From positions 180,638-244,637 of the forward strand of contig NZ_FYDO01000004.1 of the NCBI RefSeq assembly GCF_900187615.1: a DNA stretch of 64,000 nucleotides. Direction: 5' to 3'. The first letter of the stretch is position 1; every line of letters starts with the position of its first letter. Positions 35,045 through 43,624 of this stretch are shown here, one piece after another. The notes under the pieces are model-generated. The model saw only the letters and a list, made by a program, of their open reading frames with translations. It made no database searches and was not told where the DNA came from. Both the position numbers and the translations under genes were made by a program. The DNA is from Pseudomonas sp. Irchel s3f7. Its GTDB lineage: Bacteria; Pseudomonadota; Gammaproteobacteria; Pseudomonadales; Pseudomonadaceae.

Positions 35045-35533
35045 ATGGCCAAGTCTTCTCCTACCGCCGACCTGAGCGAGTCCCCGCCCGTCGATGCCCA
35101 GACGCAGGCACCGCTGGATTCAGCGCTGGACGATTTGATCGGGTACGCCATGCGCCGGGCTCAACTCAAACTGTTCCAGAACCTGATCGGTCGTCTTTCT
35201 GCCCACGATCTGCGCCCTGCCCAGTTCTCGGCCCTGGCGATCATCGACCAGAACCCCGGTCTGATGCAGGCCGACCTGGCCCGCGCATTGGCCATCGAGC
35301 CGCCCCAAGTGGTGCCGCTGCTCAACAAACTGGAAAGCCGCGCACTGGCGGTGCGGGTGCGCTGCAAACCGGACAAACGCTCCTATGGGATCTTCCTGAG
35401 CAAGACTGGCGAAACCCTGCTCAAGGAGCTCAAGCAGATCGCTGCGCAGAGCGATTTCGACTCCACGTCAGCGCTGACCGGCGGGGAACGCGAAGAACTG
35501 CTGCGCCTGCTGAAGAAGGTTTATCAGGACTGA
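35045..35533 (+). CDS. ferR: MarR-family regulator of hydroxycinnamate catabolism (FerR/FerC-like)
   Basis: 162 residues. A MarR winged helix-turn-helix is visible, with LRPAQFSALAIIDQNPGLMQADLARALAIEPPQVVPLLNKLESRALAVRVRCKPDKRSYGIFLSKTGETLLKEL. It is divergent from ech with 213 bases between. Regulators in this position in other Pseudomonas and Sphingobium loci repress the operon and respond to feruloyl- or coumaroyl-CoA. A palindrome in the shared region is a likely operator. The specific inducer is inferred from context. Confidence 0.88.
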   Translation: MAKSSPTADLSESPPVDAQTQAPLDSALDDLIGYAMRRAQLKLFQNLIGRLSAHDLRPAQFSALAIIDQNPGLMQADLARALAIEPPQVVPLLNKLESRALAVRVRCKPDKRSYGIFLSKTGETLLKELKQIAAQSDFDSTSALTGGEREELLRLLKKVYQD

Positions 35534-35593
35534 ACGGGAAATGCCGGCGCACCCCCGACGGGTGGCCGGCCAGGAACATCGAACAACCCGGCG

Positions 35594-36916
35594 CTACCAG
35601 ATCGGCAAGGTGTAGAGCACCTGGAAGCGGGTCTGGTTTTCATCACGAAAGGCCGTACCGCTCGGGAAGTCATTGCGATAAATCGCCTTGCGCGCCAACA
35701 GCCCGACGTTTTTCAGCGGACCGCTCTGGATCACGTAACCCAGTTCCATCTGGAACTCGCGCTCCTTGCGGTCCTCGGCGTTGAAGGCCGCCAACTCGAT
35801 ATTGTCACCGCGCACGTAACGCAACCTTCCCTTCAAACCGGGCACCCCGGACGCCACGAAGTCGTAGTCATAGATCGCTTGCCAGGTGCGCTCCTTGGCA
35901 TTGAGAAAATCCGAAGCCATGGTCTGTTCGCTCATGCCCATCAACTCGGTGCCGGAGATGTAGGGCGTTGCGGTGTCGCCGCTCGAATGCATGTAGCCAA
36001 GGCTCACACGGTGCCCGCCGAGGCGGTAGCCGAACAATGCCGAAAGGTTGATGTTGTCCACTTCACCCGCTTTGGCGGCGCCATCCTCACGGCTGAAAAA
36101 ACTGCGCAAGTCAGTGGTGAACACACCTTCGCCGAGCGGCAGGTTGTGCAGCAGCGCCAGGGTGTCCTGTTGGTACAGGTCGGCCACCTCGGCATGGTAG
36201 GCGCGCAGACTGAGTTCTTTGTTGACCTGATAATCGCCCCCCACGTACGCCAGATGCGAGGTGGTGGCGGCGCCGTTGAATCGCCGGTTTGGCGTGGCGA
36301 TGCTCATGGCCTGATAGTCCGTGGAATCGCGCTTGTTGATGCGATCGATGTAGCCGGTGTTGAAAGTCAGGCCGTCGAAATCTTTGGAACTGAGCGTGGT
36401 GCCGCGAAAGGTCTGTGGCAACAGGCGCGATGGGCTGGCGAAAGCGAACGGCAGGAAAATCGAGACATCGCCGCTCTTCACCGTGGATTGGGCAAATCTC
36501 AGTTTGGCCGTCGGGGCGAGCCGCGAATACTCATCCGCCGCACGCTTGTCGCTGGCCGACACCGGCAACAGCTCGGTGCCGCTGCGATCCGGCGCAGAGT
36601 CGAGCTTGACCCCCAGTAACCCACGAACGTCCAGGCCGAAACCCACAACCCCTTCGGTATAGCCCGACTCCATGCCCAGGATGAAACCCTGGGCCCATTC
36701 CCGCGCAGCGGATTTGGCCCCGCCATCCTTGTAGTCACGGTCCAGGTAGTAATTGCGCAGGGTCAAGTTGCCGTGGCTGTCCTCGATGAAACCCGCTGCA
36801 TGCGAATGCAAGGGCTGGACGCTGAAGCCGAGAAGCGCCAGGAGCAACCCTGGATTAACGCGGGACACACAGGAAACAGACGCCGGTGCTTCGGCGTTGA
36901 CGGGGTGTTTTGGCAT
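35594..36916 (-). CDS. OprD-family outer-membrane porin
   Basis: 440 residues of the OprD/OpdK porin family. After an unusually long N-terminal stretch (signal hydrophobic core GLLLALLGFSVQPLHSHA around residue 24-41) comes the family start AGFIEDSHGNLTLRNYYLDRDYK, then REWAQGFILGMESGYTEG, LTFNTGYIDRINKRDSTDYQ, and a C-terminal aromatic residue (LYTLPIW). OpdK-like members import vanillate and related aromatic acids. Its position beside the ferulate cluster and an aromatic-acid permease suggests uptake of ferulate or vanillate. It is convergent with ferR and divergent from the MFS gene. No clear Shine-Dalgarno is seen at 36916, so the true start may lie slightly inside. Confidence 0.87.
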   Translation of the reverse strand: MPKHPVNAEAPASVSCVSRVNPGLLLALLGFSVQPLHSHAAGFIEDSHGNLTLRNYYLDRDYKDGGAKSAAREWAQGFILGMESGYTEGVVGFGLDVRGLLGVKLDSAPDRSGTELLPVSASDKRAADEYSRLAPTAKLRFAQSTVKSGDVSIFLPFAFASPSRLLPQTFRGTTLSSKDFDGLTFNTGYIDRINKRDSTDYQAMSIATPNRRFNGAATTSHLAYVGGDYQVNKELSLRAYHAEVADLYQQDTLALLHNLPLGEGVFTTDLRSFFSREDGAAKAGEVDNINLSALFGYRLGGHRVSLGYMHSSGDTATPYISGTELMGMSEQTMASDFLNAKERTWQAIYDYDFVASGVPGLKGRLRYVRGDNIELAAFNAEDRKEREFQMELGYVIQSGPLKNVGLLARKAIYRNDFPSGTAFRDENQTRFQVLYTLPIW

Positions 36917-37247
36917 GTTCGATATCCATTTTTATTGTTGTGCTGGATGCCTGACGACCACAGGGCAATCGGCTTCGTGGACAGAGAATGGAAACAGCCG
37001 AGGGTGATCGTCAATCGCAGATAGCCGATAATCGAACATTAATATTCTTATCTATTTTTAGGTAAAATCATCATAAATCAATCAATCGATTGTTTTTAAA
37101 GGTTTTTATTCAGTGAATTATGCCTTTTAAGAGGTCGTTCATTTTTTAGTTATATTTGTTATCTTAATCATCAGCCATTACATCCAGCGTGCCGGAGTGC
37201 AAAGGAATGGCTCGACTCCACAACAAAAACAACAACGAGGTTCACCC
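36917..37247. promoter_or_regulatory. AT-rich divergent promoter region of porin and MFS genes
   Basis: 331 bases without a gene, markedly AT-rich between about 37020 and 37190, unlike its surroundings. It contains a perfect palindrome CAATCGATTG at 37083-37092 and TTTAGTTAT at 37145-37153, which also occurs in the ferR-ech region. It should hold promoters for both genes. Precise -10/-35 sites cannot be fixed by eye. Confidence 0.5.
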
Positions 37248-38465
37248 ATGGACAGTCCATCGCGTCGCTCGACGCTGACTATCGCTTTGTGCTTTATCGT
37301 TGCGCTGATCGAAGGGTTCGATCTGCAAGCTGCCGGCACCGCTGCCGCCGGATTGCGCCAAAGCTTTGCCCTGGACCCGAAAATGATGGGCTGGGTCTTC
37401 AGTGCAGGGATCATCGGTTTGCTGCCCGGTGCATTTTTTGGCGGCTGGGGGGCCGATCGCATCGGCCGCAAGAAAATCCTGGTCGGCGCCGTGCTGCTGT
37501 TCGGCCTGTTCTCGCTCTGCACCGCCTATGTCGAAACCTACAGCGGTCTGTTGCTGGTGCGCTTCATGACCGGCCTGGGCCTGGGTGCCGCCCTGCCCAA
37601 CCTGATTGCCTTGTGTGCCGAGGCCGTCAGCGAACGCAAACGCGGCACCGCCATCAGCGTCATGTATTGCGGCGTACCCTTGGGCGGCGCATTGGCGGCC
37701 GTAGTGGCGATGTTCTCCAGCGAACACTGGCAGACCACCTTTATCATCGGCGGCCTGACGCCTTTGCTGGTGGTGCCGTTGATGGCCCTGCTGTTGCCCG
37801 AATCCACGGCGTTCCGCCAGCAACATGTCACGACCGAAGGCCCCCGCTCTTCCACCGGCCGGGCGCTGTTCGGCGAAGGTCGCGCGCGCAACACCCTGGC
37901 CTTGTGGCTAAGCTACTTCTTCACCCTGACCGTGATGTACATGCTGCTCAACTGGCTGCCGTCGCTGCTGTTGGCGCAGGGTTTCACCAAACCCCAGGCC
38001 GGCATGGTGCAGATGTTGTTCAACATTGGCGGTGCGATCGGCTCGCTGCTGGGCGGTATGCTGCTCGACCGTGGCAACGGCCTGAAGGTCGTACTGTTCG
38101 TGTACGCCGGTTTGCTGGCGGCACTGGCCGGAGTCGGCCTGTCGGTGGGTATTGTGCAAATGGCGATTGCCGGGTTTGCGGTCGGGCTGTTTGTCATGGC
38201 AGCGCAACTGGTGCTGTACGCCCTGGCGCCTCCGTCCTACCCGACCTCGGTACGCGCCACCGGTGTCGGTGCAGCGGTGGCCATCGGTCGTCTGGGTTCG
38301 GTCGCCGGGCCTTTGGCCGCCGGGCAGATTCTCGCCGCGGGCGCAGGTACTGCCGGAGTGCTGCTGGCGACTTCACCGGGACTGGTGATTGCGGCGCTGT
38401 CGATCATCACCGTGATTGCCCGTAGCGGAGCCAGCACCGAGGCGCAACCGGAAGCTGCAAACTGA
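37248..38465 (+). CDS. MFS transporter, aromatic acid:H+ symporter (AAHS) family
   Basis: 405 residues with twelve predicted membrane segments, from LTIALCFIVALIEGFDLQAAGTAAAGL at the N-terminus to LATSPGLVIAALSIITVIA. The DxxxAG-like helix 1 motif and GWGADRIGRKK loop 2-3 motif are those of AAHS transporters such as PcaK. A second loop, GGMLLDRGNGLK, lies between helices 8 and 9. It most likely imports ferulate, vanillate or a related acid with protons, given the ferulate operon and porin alongside. The ATG at 37248 follows AACGAGG. An in-frame ATG 51 bases earlier is not supported. Confidence 0.9.
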   Translation: MDSPSRRSTLTIALCFIVALIEGFDLQAAGTAAAGLRQSFALDPKMMGWVFSAGIIGLLPGAFFGGWGADRIGRKKILVGAVLLFGLFSLCTAYVETYSGLLLVRFMTGLGLGAALPNLIALCAEAVSERKRGTAISVMYCGVPLGGALAAVVAMFSSEHWQTTFIIGGLTPLLVVPLMALLLPESTAFRQQHVTTEGPRSSTGRALFGEGRARNTLALWLSYFFTLTVMYMLLNWLPSLLLAQGFTKPQAGMVQMLFNIGGAIGSLLGGMLLDRGNGLKVVLFVYAGLLAALAGVGLSVGIVQMAIAGFAVGLFVMAAQLVLYALAPPSYPTSVRATGVGAAVAIGRLGSVAGPLAAGQILAAGAGTAGVLLATSPGLVIAALSIITVIARSGASTEAQPEAAN

Positions 38466-38482
38466 CTGCATTTGATGAACCA

Positions 38483-38586
38483 GTGGCGAGGGAGCTTGCT
38501 CCCGCTGGGCAGCGAAGCGGCCCCGGCTCTTCATCTGAAAAGCAGGGACTGCTGCGCAGTCCAGCGGGAGCAAGCTCCCTCGCCAC
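38483..38586. repeat. REP palindrome pair ('GTGGCGAG' type)
   Basis: GTGGCGAGGGAGCTTGCTCC opens and GGGAGCAAGCTCCCTCGCCAC closes the element, as opposite REP units between the convergent genes. The same family of repeat occurs at 25649 and 52737. Confidence 0.88.
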
Positions 38587-38654
38587 ACTATTTTGTTTAG
38601 TCTCAGGCTGCGATCTTTTGATCTTCGACATGCACACCAAATTTCAGGCAAAAA

Positions 38655-38687
38655 AAATCCCAGGCAGCTGATGGACGCCCGGGATTT
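38655..38687. terminator. Bidirectional rho-independent terminator
   Basis: AAATCCC and GGGATTT plus inner AGGC/GCCC form an 11-base stem with one mismatch. An A-run precedes it and an A-run follows TTT, so it can act for the minus-strand gene and partly for the plus strand. It lies between the convergent MFS and synthetase genes. Confidence 0.7.
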
Positions 38688-38823
38688 AAAAATGCATAAA
38701 CCGTGGTGGTGAACGCGGCGCGGATATTACGGAATATTTCAGCCTGTAACAAGATATTTTTACTCACTATCCAGTTACTAACCTTTATAAGCCTTTAAAT
38801 ATCCACACATTTTCTATGCCCCA

Positions 38824-40173
38824 TCACAGGAACCAACGGTACTCACGCGCACTGATGTCATGCAGAAATGCCAGATGATCCTGACGCTTGTTTTCGCAGT
38901 AAACATCCACGAACTCCGCGCCCAGGCCTTCGCGCAGTGGCGCATGGTTTTGCATGGACTGCACGGCGTCGAGCATTTCCAACGGAAATTCGATACCACT
39001 GGTACGGTCTTCGTTGAGCGGTGCAATCGGCTCTCGCTCCCCTTCCAGCCCTTGCTCCAATCCCACCAGAATGGCTGCGAGTGCCAGGTACGGGTTGGCA
39101 TCGGCGCCCGCCAGGCGATGTTCGATACGTAGATTCTTGAGGTCTGACTCGGGTATCCGCAGGCACGCATCCCGGTCTTCAAAGCCCCAACTGGCACGGG
39201 ACGCGACGTTCACTGTGCCGCTCAAGCGGCGCAAGGCGTTGTGGTTCGGCGCAAAAATCGGCATGCAGTGCGGTAACACGTCCAGGCAACCGGCCACGGC
39301 GTGACGCAACGCGCGCTGACCGTTCGCAGCCAACAGGTTGTTGCCGGCCTTGTCGTACAGGCTCACGTGCACGTGCATGCCGCTGCCCGGGTGCTGCAAA
39401 TAAGGTTTGGCCATGAAACTGGCGCGGTAGTTGTGTTTGAGCGCCACGCCCCGGGTGCTGCGGCAAAACAGGGCCGCCCAGTCGGCGGCGCGCAGGCCGT
39501 CATCGCAATGCCCGAAATTGATTTCGAATTGACCGGGGCCAAGTTCGGCGGTGATCACCGTGGCATCGACGCCCTGAGCCCTTGCGGTCTCGACCATTTC
39601 ATCAAGCACCGGAGCGAACCGCGACAGGCGTTCGATGTGCATGTTCGGCTGGTCATCCGCGTCGCCGGTCAGGTCATCGCGGGGGAACTGCGGCAGACCC
39701 TCCTTCAAGCGGCTGTCAAACAGATAGAACTCCAGCTCGAACGCCACCACCGGAAAAATACCTTTGCGGTGCAGGCGTCCCAGTACCTGCGCCAGCACTT
39801 CGCGGGGTTCGAATTCGATGGGCTTTTCGGTACCGTCCGAGGTAATCAACATCTGGCCCAGGGGCTGCTTTTCCCAGCTCACCAATTTCAGCGTGCCGGG
39901 CACCAGACGGCGCAGCGCGTCCGGGTCACCGTCGTTGAAGCAGTAGTCACCGATCTTGAACAACCCACCCTGCGTCCCCAGCAGCACGCAGTTTTGCGGC
40001 AACTTGAGTGCACTGCCCGCCGCGACTTTTTCCAGCATTTCAATCGGGTAGCGCTTGCCGTAGAAATGCCCCGGGATGTCCAGGGAGATGAGGTCGACGT
40101 ATCGCACTTCGGGGTTGCAGTGGCGGAAGTTGCGAACCTCGGCCAGCAGTTCAGAGCACACAGCATCCATCAT
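38824..40173 (-). CDS. puuA: Glutamine synthetase family protein, glutamylpolyamine synthetase (PuuA/SpuI-like)
   Basis: 449 residues of the class I glutamine synthetase fold. Visible sites are the catalytic FELEFYLFD, ELGPGQFEINFGHCDDGLRAAD with metal-binding residues, HPGSGMHVHVSLYD, the ATP-site NHNALRRLSG and SWGFEDRDACLRIPES. It lacks the N-terminal length and regulatory tyrosine region of GlnA. Family members ligate glutamate to putrescine, spermidine or other amines. An FAD oxidase and cupin-XRE regulator directly upstream match the gamma-glutamylation polyamine route. The start at 40173 follows AAGGA. Ethanolamine-type GlnA4 members are an alternative. Confidence 0.85.
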   Translation of the reverse strand: MMDAVCSELLAEVRNFRHCNPEVRYVDLISLDIPGHFYGKRYPIEMLEKVAAGSALKLPQNCVLLGTQGGLFKIGDYCFNDGDPDALRRLVPGTLKLVSWEKQPLGQMLITSDGTEKPIEFEPREVLAQVLGRLHRKGIFPVVAFELEFYLFDSRLKEGLPQFPRDDLTGDADDQPNMHIERLSRFAPVLDEMVETARAQGVDATVITAELGPGQFEINFGHCDDGLRAADWAALFCRSTRGVALKHNYRASFMAKPYLQHPGSGMHVHVSLYDKAGNNLLAANGQRALRHAVAGCLDVLPHCMPIFAPNHNALRRLSGTVNVASRASWGFEDRDACLRIPESDLKNLRIEHRLAGADANPYLALAAILVGLEQGLEGEREPIAPLNEDRTSGIEFPLEMLDAVQSMQNHAPLREGLGAEFVDVYCENKRQDHLAFLHDISAREYRWFL

Positions 40174-40190
40174 TTCATTCCTTGTTGTTT

Positions 40191-40745
40191 TCAGGTGTAA
40201 ACCCAAAGCACGCGGGTCGGTTGATCGGAAAGGTTGCCGTAGCGGCAGTGCGCATGGCTGGCCAGTTGAAAGCTGTCGCCGGTTCGCAGGGTCACCGGGG
40301 CGTTGTCATCGAGCCACAGGGTCAACTCCCCTTCCAGCACGTAACCGCCCTGCTCGGAGCTGTCCTTCATGTGCCGGTCACCGCTGCTGGCGCCGGGTTC
40401 GAGCTGGCTTTCGAGCATCGAAAACGACGCGCGCATCTTGGGCGAGACCAGGATGTCGGTGATGCCGTCGGCGTAGTACAACGTGCGACGCTCATCCGGG
40501 CGGGTGACCCACGGCAACGCCATGGGCTTGGGCAGGCTGTAGAAATACGTGGTCGGCACGCCCAGGGTTTCGCTGATGGCGGTCAAGTCCGCCACGGTCG
40601 GGCGCGACAGTCCACGCTCGACCTGGGACAGGAATCCGACGGAGCGACCGATTTTGTCCGCCAGCTCCTTGAGCGTGTACTTTTTATGCTTGCGCAGGTC
40701 CTGGATCAGGATCGCCAGCGCCGAGATTTCTTCTTGCATGTCCAT
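40191..40745 (-). CDS. XRE-family regulator with cupin domain (PuuR-like)
   Basis: 184 residues. The N-terminal helix-turn-helix (YTLKELADKIGRSVGFLSQVERGLSRPTVADLTAISETLGV) is followed by a cupin_2 barrel at about 100-180 (EQGGYVLEGELTLWLDDNAPVTLRTGDSFQLASHAHCRYGN). PuuR and PauR repressors of polyamine genes share this layout and sense putrescine or its derivatives. It sits between puuB- and puuA-like genes, with 25 and 17 bases to each, so it is co-transcribed and may autoregulate the unit. Confidence 0.85.
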   Translation of the reverse strand: MDMQEEISALAILIQDLRKHKKYTLKELADKIGRSVGFLSQVERGLSRPTVADLTAISETLGVPTTYFYSLPKPMALPWVTRPDERRTLYYADGITDILVSPKMRASFSMLESQLEPGASSGDRHMKDSSEQGGYVLEGELTLWLDDNAPVTLRTGDSFQLASHAHCRYGNLSDQPTRVLWVYT

Positions 40746-40770
40746 CTAGAGGCTTCCAGAAAGTGTCGCT

Positions 40771-42060
40771 TCAAATGCTGTCGCGCAGCCGATACCAGGC
40801 CTTGCCGATGGCTTCCAGCGGTGCCGCGAAGTATTTACCGCCGGGAAAACTGCCGTTGTTCAAGCCTTGGTACAGGGACAACTCGTCCGGCTGGCCCAGA
40901 ATTGCGTCGGAGATCGCCCGCGCCCCGGCCAGTGTCGGCAGCACGCCATGCCCGGAGTAGCCCTGCATCCAGTACAGACCGCCGCGACGGCCAAGATCCG
41001 GGGTGCGCTTGAGGGTCAGGTCGATGTGCCCGCCCCAGGCGAACTCCAACTCGACACCGGTGAGCTGGGGAAATACGCGTTCGAGAAACGGCCGGGTAGC
41101 GGCGGCGATGTCCCTGGGCATGCCGCCCAGATAGGTGCAGCCACCGCCGAACAGCAGGCGGTTGTCCGGCGTGCGCCGAAAGTAATCGAGGACGAACTGA
41201 TTGTCGGTGACGCACACATTGCTTGGCAGCAACGCAGTGGCCAGATCCTTCGTCAGCGGCTCGGTTGCGACCTGATAGGTGCCGACCGGCAACACGCAAC
41301 TCGCCAGCTGCGGATCAAGTTGATCGAGGTAAGCGTTGCACGCCAGCACCAACACATCGGCGCGAATACGGCCGCGCTCGGTGGTCACCACGTACCCGTC
41401 ACCCTCCTCGCGATAGTTCAGCGCCTTGCTGAGTTCATGGATGCGGCCACCGGCCTGCTCGATGGCATCCGCCAGGCCGAGGGCCAGTTTCAACGGATTC
41501 AAATGCCCGCCTTCGGGATCGAACAATCCGGCCTGATAACGCGCACTGGCCACCCACTGCGGTAAATCACGGCGCTCGATAAATTGCAGGCCGTCGTGGC
41601 CCCACTTGTGGCTGGCCTCGTGCTGCCACTCGGTCAGCAGGTTCACCCGGCGCGGCATCACCGACGTCCACAGGTGGCCGGCGCGGTAGTCGCAATCAAA
41701 ACCATGGCGTCCGGGCAAATCGCGCAGCTCCCGCGCCGCCCAACGCATGCCGTCCCACAAACGCCGCGCCCGTTCATAGCCCAGCGCCGCTTCCAGCGGT
41801 GGCATGTCGCACGACCAACCGAGAATGGCCTGGCCGCCATTGCGCCCGGAAGCCGCCCAGGCGACCCGACTGGCTTCCAGCACCGTGACGCGCTTGCCGG
41901 CCAACGCCAGGCGCAAGGCCGTATGCAATCCGCTGAAACCGGCGCCGATGATCACCACGTCGGTGTCCTGCTCGCCTTCCAGCGCCGCGCGATCTACCAG
42001 CCGATCAGTGCACGTGTGGGCGTAGTAACTGGCGACATGCTGCGTAGACTGCTGAAACAT
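40771..42060 (-). CDS. puuB: FAD-dependent amine oxidoreductase, gamma-glutamylputrescine oxidase-like
   Basis: 429 residues. A DAO-type Rossmann fold lies at the N-terminus (DVVIIGAGFSGLHTALRLALAGKRVTVLEA, FAD-binding GAGFSG near residue 37), with the substrate domain after it (SGRNGGQAILGWSCDM, GGGCTYLGGMPRD and near the C-terminus GYSGHGVLPTLAGARA). PuuB oxidises gamma-glutamylputrescine to the aldehyde and releases H2O2. It is the first gene of the minus-strand unit with the XRE regulator and PuuA-like enzyme. The aldehyde dehydrogenase (PuuC) and hydrolase (PuuD) genes are absent here. Upstream bases are AT-rich, and the terminator at 42138 separates it from the next genes. Confidence 0.84.
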   Translation of the reverse strand: MFQQSTQHVASYYAHTCTDRLVDRAALEGEQDTDVVIIGAGFSGLHTALRLALAGKRVTVLEASRVAWAASGRNGGQAILGWSCDMPPLEAALGYERARRLWDGMRWAARELRDLPGRHGFDCDYRAGHLWTSVMPRRVNLLTEWQHEASHKWGHDGLQFIERRDLPQWVASARYQAGLFDPEGGHLNPLKLALGLADAIEQAGGRIHELSKALNYREEGDGYVVTTERGRIRADVLVLACNAYLDQLDPQLASCVLPVGTYQVATEPLTKDLATALLPSNVCVTDNQFVLDYFRRTPDNRLLFGGGCTYLGGMPRDIAAATRPFLERVFPQLTGVELEFAWGGHIDLTLKRTPDLGRRGGLYWMQGYSGHGVLPTLAGARAISDAILGQPDELSLYQGLNNGSFPGGKYFAAPLEAIGKAWYRLRDSI

Positions 42061-42137
42061 ACGGCCCCATGAAATTTTCTATTTATAATTTCATGAAAAG
42101 TTACACGATAAATTTCACGCAAGCAATTCGAGCCAAA

Positions 42138-42171
42138 AAAATCCCGCCCGGGAGAGTCCGGGCGGGATTTT
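42138..42171. terminator. Strong bidirectional terminator
   Basis: A perfect 14-base stem AAAATCCCGCCCGG/CCGGGCGGGATTTT with a 6-base loop GAGAGT has A-runs before and T-runs after. It lies upstream of puuB on the minus strand and downstream of the small lipoprotein gene, whose minus-strand transcript it probably ends. Confidence 0.9.
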
Positions 42172-42325
42172 TCGGTTCAGTCACGCGTATCAGGCAATCG
42201 GAAGACGCAAAGCCCCGCCGGAGTTCGGCGTTGAAGTGGAAAACTGGATGAGCGATCGGCGGGAAAAGAAAAGCGCAACTCAAGACGCCCCGCTCATCCC
42301 GGTGACCACTCTCGGCGATTGATGC

Positions 42326-42661
42326 TTAAAGACAGTCGCGCACCGCTTGACGCAGTGCGCCTGATTTCGCCCAGGGTGGTCCCTGATACAGCGACACCCG
42401 GCTACCGTCCTTGGACTTGACGATGTCGAGCACTTCGTCAGCGCTGATCATGCCTGGCGCGGTTATCCGGTAACCGTTGGAAATCGAAACCTGGCTCGTC
42501 TTCGATACCTCATGCTGCCAAAGTGGCAATACGCACGCCGCAAACTCCTTGGGCGGCTTTTCACTGTATTTGCTGACATTCGGTTCACCCGGCACCACTG
42601 ACGCTGGCAACGAACACCCGGCCAGCAACGCCAGCACGCTTCCCCCCATCAACATCCTCAT
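42326..42661 (-). CDS. Small lipoprotein, function unknown
   Basis: 111 residues. A lipoprotein signal peptide (MRMLMGGSVLALLAGC, lipobox LLAGC with Cys16) is followed by about 95 residues with one conserved-looking segment, KYSEKPPKEFAACVLPLWQ, and a C-terminal LYQGPPWAKSGALRQAVRDCL. No known domain is recognised. Two further cysteines could form a disulfide. It is probably anchored to the inner or outer membrane. It is monocistronic. Confidence 0.78.
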   Translation of the reverse strand: MRMLMGGSVLALLAGCSLPASVVPGEPNVSKYSEKPPKEFAACVLPLWQHEVSKTSQVSISNGYRITAPGMISADEVLDIVKSKDGSRVSLYQGPPWAKSGALRQAVRDCL

Positions 42662-42765
42662 GATGTGTCCTTAAGTCCTGAAAAAGAAAATGTAGCGCGT
42701 CGCCGCTTGGTCATCTATCAGCCAATCATATTGTCAGCGGCTGTCATGGATGCCATTTCTGATGT

Positions 42766-42951
42766 TTAGTTCCTCTCGTTAAGATAGGCCATCCATCGTT
42801 CATACGCTTCATGCTGCCATCGGGTAACCCGCTCCCACTCCGGCCCGCTGAGTTGATGGGCTGAAATCAGCTTCATCATCTCGGTGGTGGACGCGTTCAG
42901 ATCATTCATCAACTCATGGGCCCGGGCCCTGAATTCATCGGTAGTGGTCAT
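42766..42951 (-). CDS. Small hypothetical protein (61 aa)
   Basis: 61 residues, MTTTDEFRARAHELMNDLN... with a helical, charged body (SAHQLSGPEWERVTRWQHEAYERWMAYLNERN). No domain is recognised. The Shine-Dalgarno (GGGGCGACG) is weak. The sequence has good Pseudomonas codon use and is a plausible small soluble protein. It lies between the lipoprotein gene and the divergent small protein gene at 43119. Confidence 0.6.
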   Translation of the reverse strand: MTTTDEFRARAHELMNDLNASTTEMMKLISAHQLSGPEWERVTRWQHEAYERWMAYLNERN

Positions 42952-43118
42952 TTGACGTCGCCCCGCCCTGCTGAAATGCCTGCACGTGAGTAGGACAGCG
43001 GATTCGACCGTTCGCGTGCATTTTCCCGACCAAAGGGAACCTCGATCAATCAGACAAATACAACGTCCCGACCCGCAAACAGGTCTAAAATTTTGGAGTG
43101 CAGAATAAGGAGATCGAC

Positions 43119-43382
43119 ATGTGGCTTAACGAACAGGAACAGCAGCTTCGGCGCGATCTGCAAGGGCTCGCATCCGATTTACGCTGGTCAGCGGTGGAGC
43201 TTTTACGTATCGAGCAACAATTGCGGCTGGCCGGGAATGAAGCCGATGCGCAAGCCGTCCAGAGGCTGTGTGCGCTATTCCAGGGCGATGAAGAAAAACT
43301 GTCGGGCTATGCCGAGGAAGTGAAGGCCAAACTCATCAGCCGGAACCGGCAAGAGCAAGGCGCAAGTCCCAAAGACGCATGA
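43119..43382 (+). CDS. Small hypothetical helical protein (87 aa)
   Basis: 87 residues from the ATG at 43119, which has AAGGAG six bases upstream. A longer frame would need the GTG at 43098. The sequence is mostly charged helix (WLNEQEQQLRRDLQGLASDLRWSAVELLRIEQQLRLAG) and may form a coiled coil. No domain is recognised. It is convergent with the small protein gene at 43418, with a hairpin in between. Confidence 0.68.
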   Translation: MWLNEQEQQLRRDLQGLASDLRWSAVELLRIEQQLRLAGNEADAQAVQRLCALFQGDEEKLSGYAEEVKAKLISRNRQEQGASPKDA

Positions 43383-43385
43383 CAA

Positions 43386-43407
43386 AAGCCCCAGCGAACC
43401 GGGGCTT
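43386..43407 (-). terminator. Hairpin between convergent small genes
   Basis: AAGCCCC and GGGGCTT form a 7-base stem with an 8-base loop. On the minus strand it is followed by TTTTG, so it probably ends the gene at 43418. On the plus strand its tail is A-rich. Confidence 0.6.
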
Positions 43408-43417
43408 AAAAGCTGCT

Positions 43418-43624
43418 TCATTGTGTCTGCTGGTTGCCCGAAGACTTGCCGGCGCGAGCGCGGGCCTTGTAGCCGGGTAACGAGGCGGCAAACGCCAGCG
43501 CTTCCTCCCGGCTGTCGAACGAGCCAAGCCGGTCACCCTGGGTGCAAACCCGCCAGGGACCGTTGTTTACGCTGAGTACGTCGTAACCGTTCATGTGCAT
43601 TTTATTCAGCATCGGTACGCTCAT
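43418..43624 (-). CDS. Small hypothetical protein, DUF2188-like (68 aa)
   Basis: 68 residues from the ATG at 43624, which has GAAGGAGG five bases upstream. The alternative GTG six bases earlier would overlap that site. The sequence holds VNNGPWRVCTQGDRLGSFDSREEALAFAASL, resembling DUF2188-like beta-alpha proteins. The C-terminal part is basic. Function is unknown. Confidence 0.68.
   Translation of the reverse strand: MSVPMLNKMHMNGYDVLSVNNGPWRVCTQGDRLGSFDSREEALAFAASLPGYKARARAGKSSGNQQTQ

Larger units (their letters stand above)
38466..38823. other. Intergenic region between MFS and glutamylpolyamine synthetase genes
   Basis: 358 bases with no gene. It holds a REP pair (38483-38586), a terminator hairpin (38655-38687) and an AT-rich tail up to 38820. 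Confidence 0.6.
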
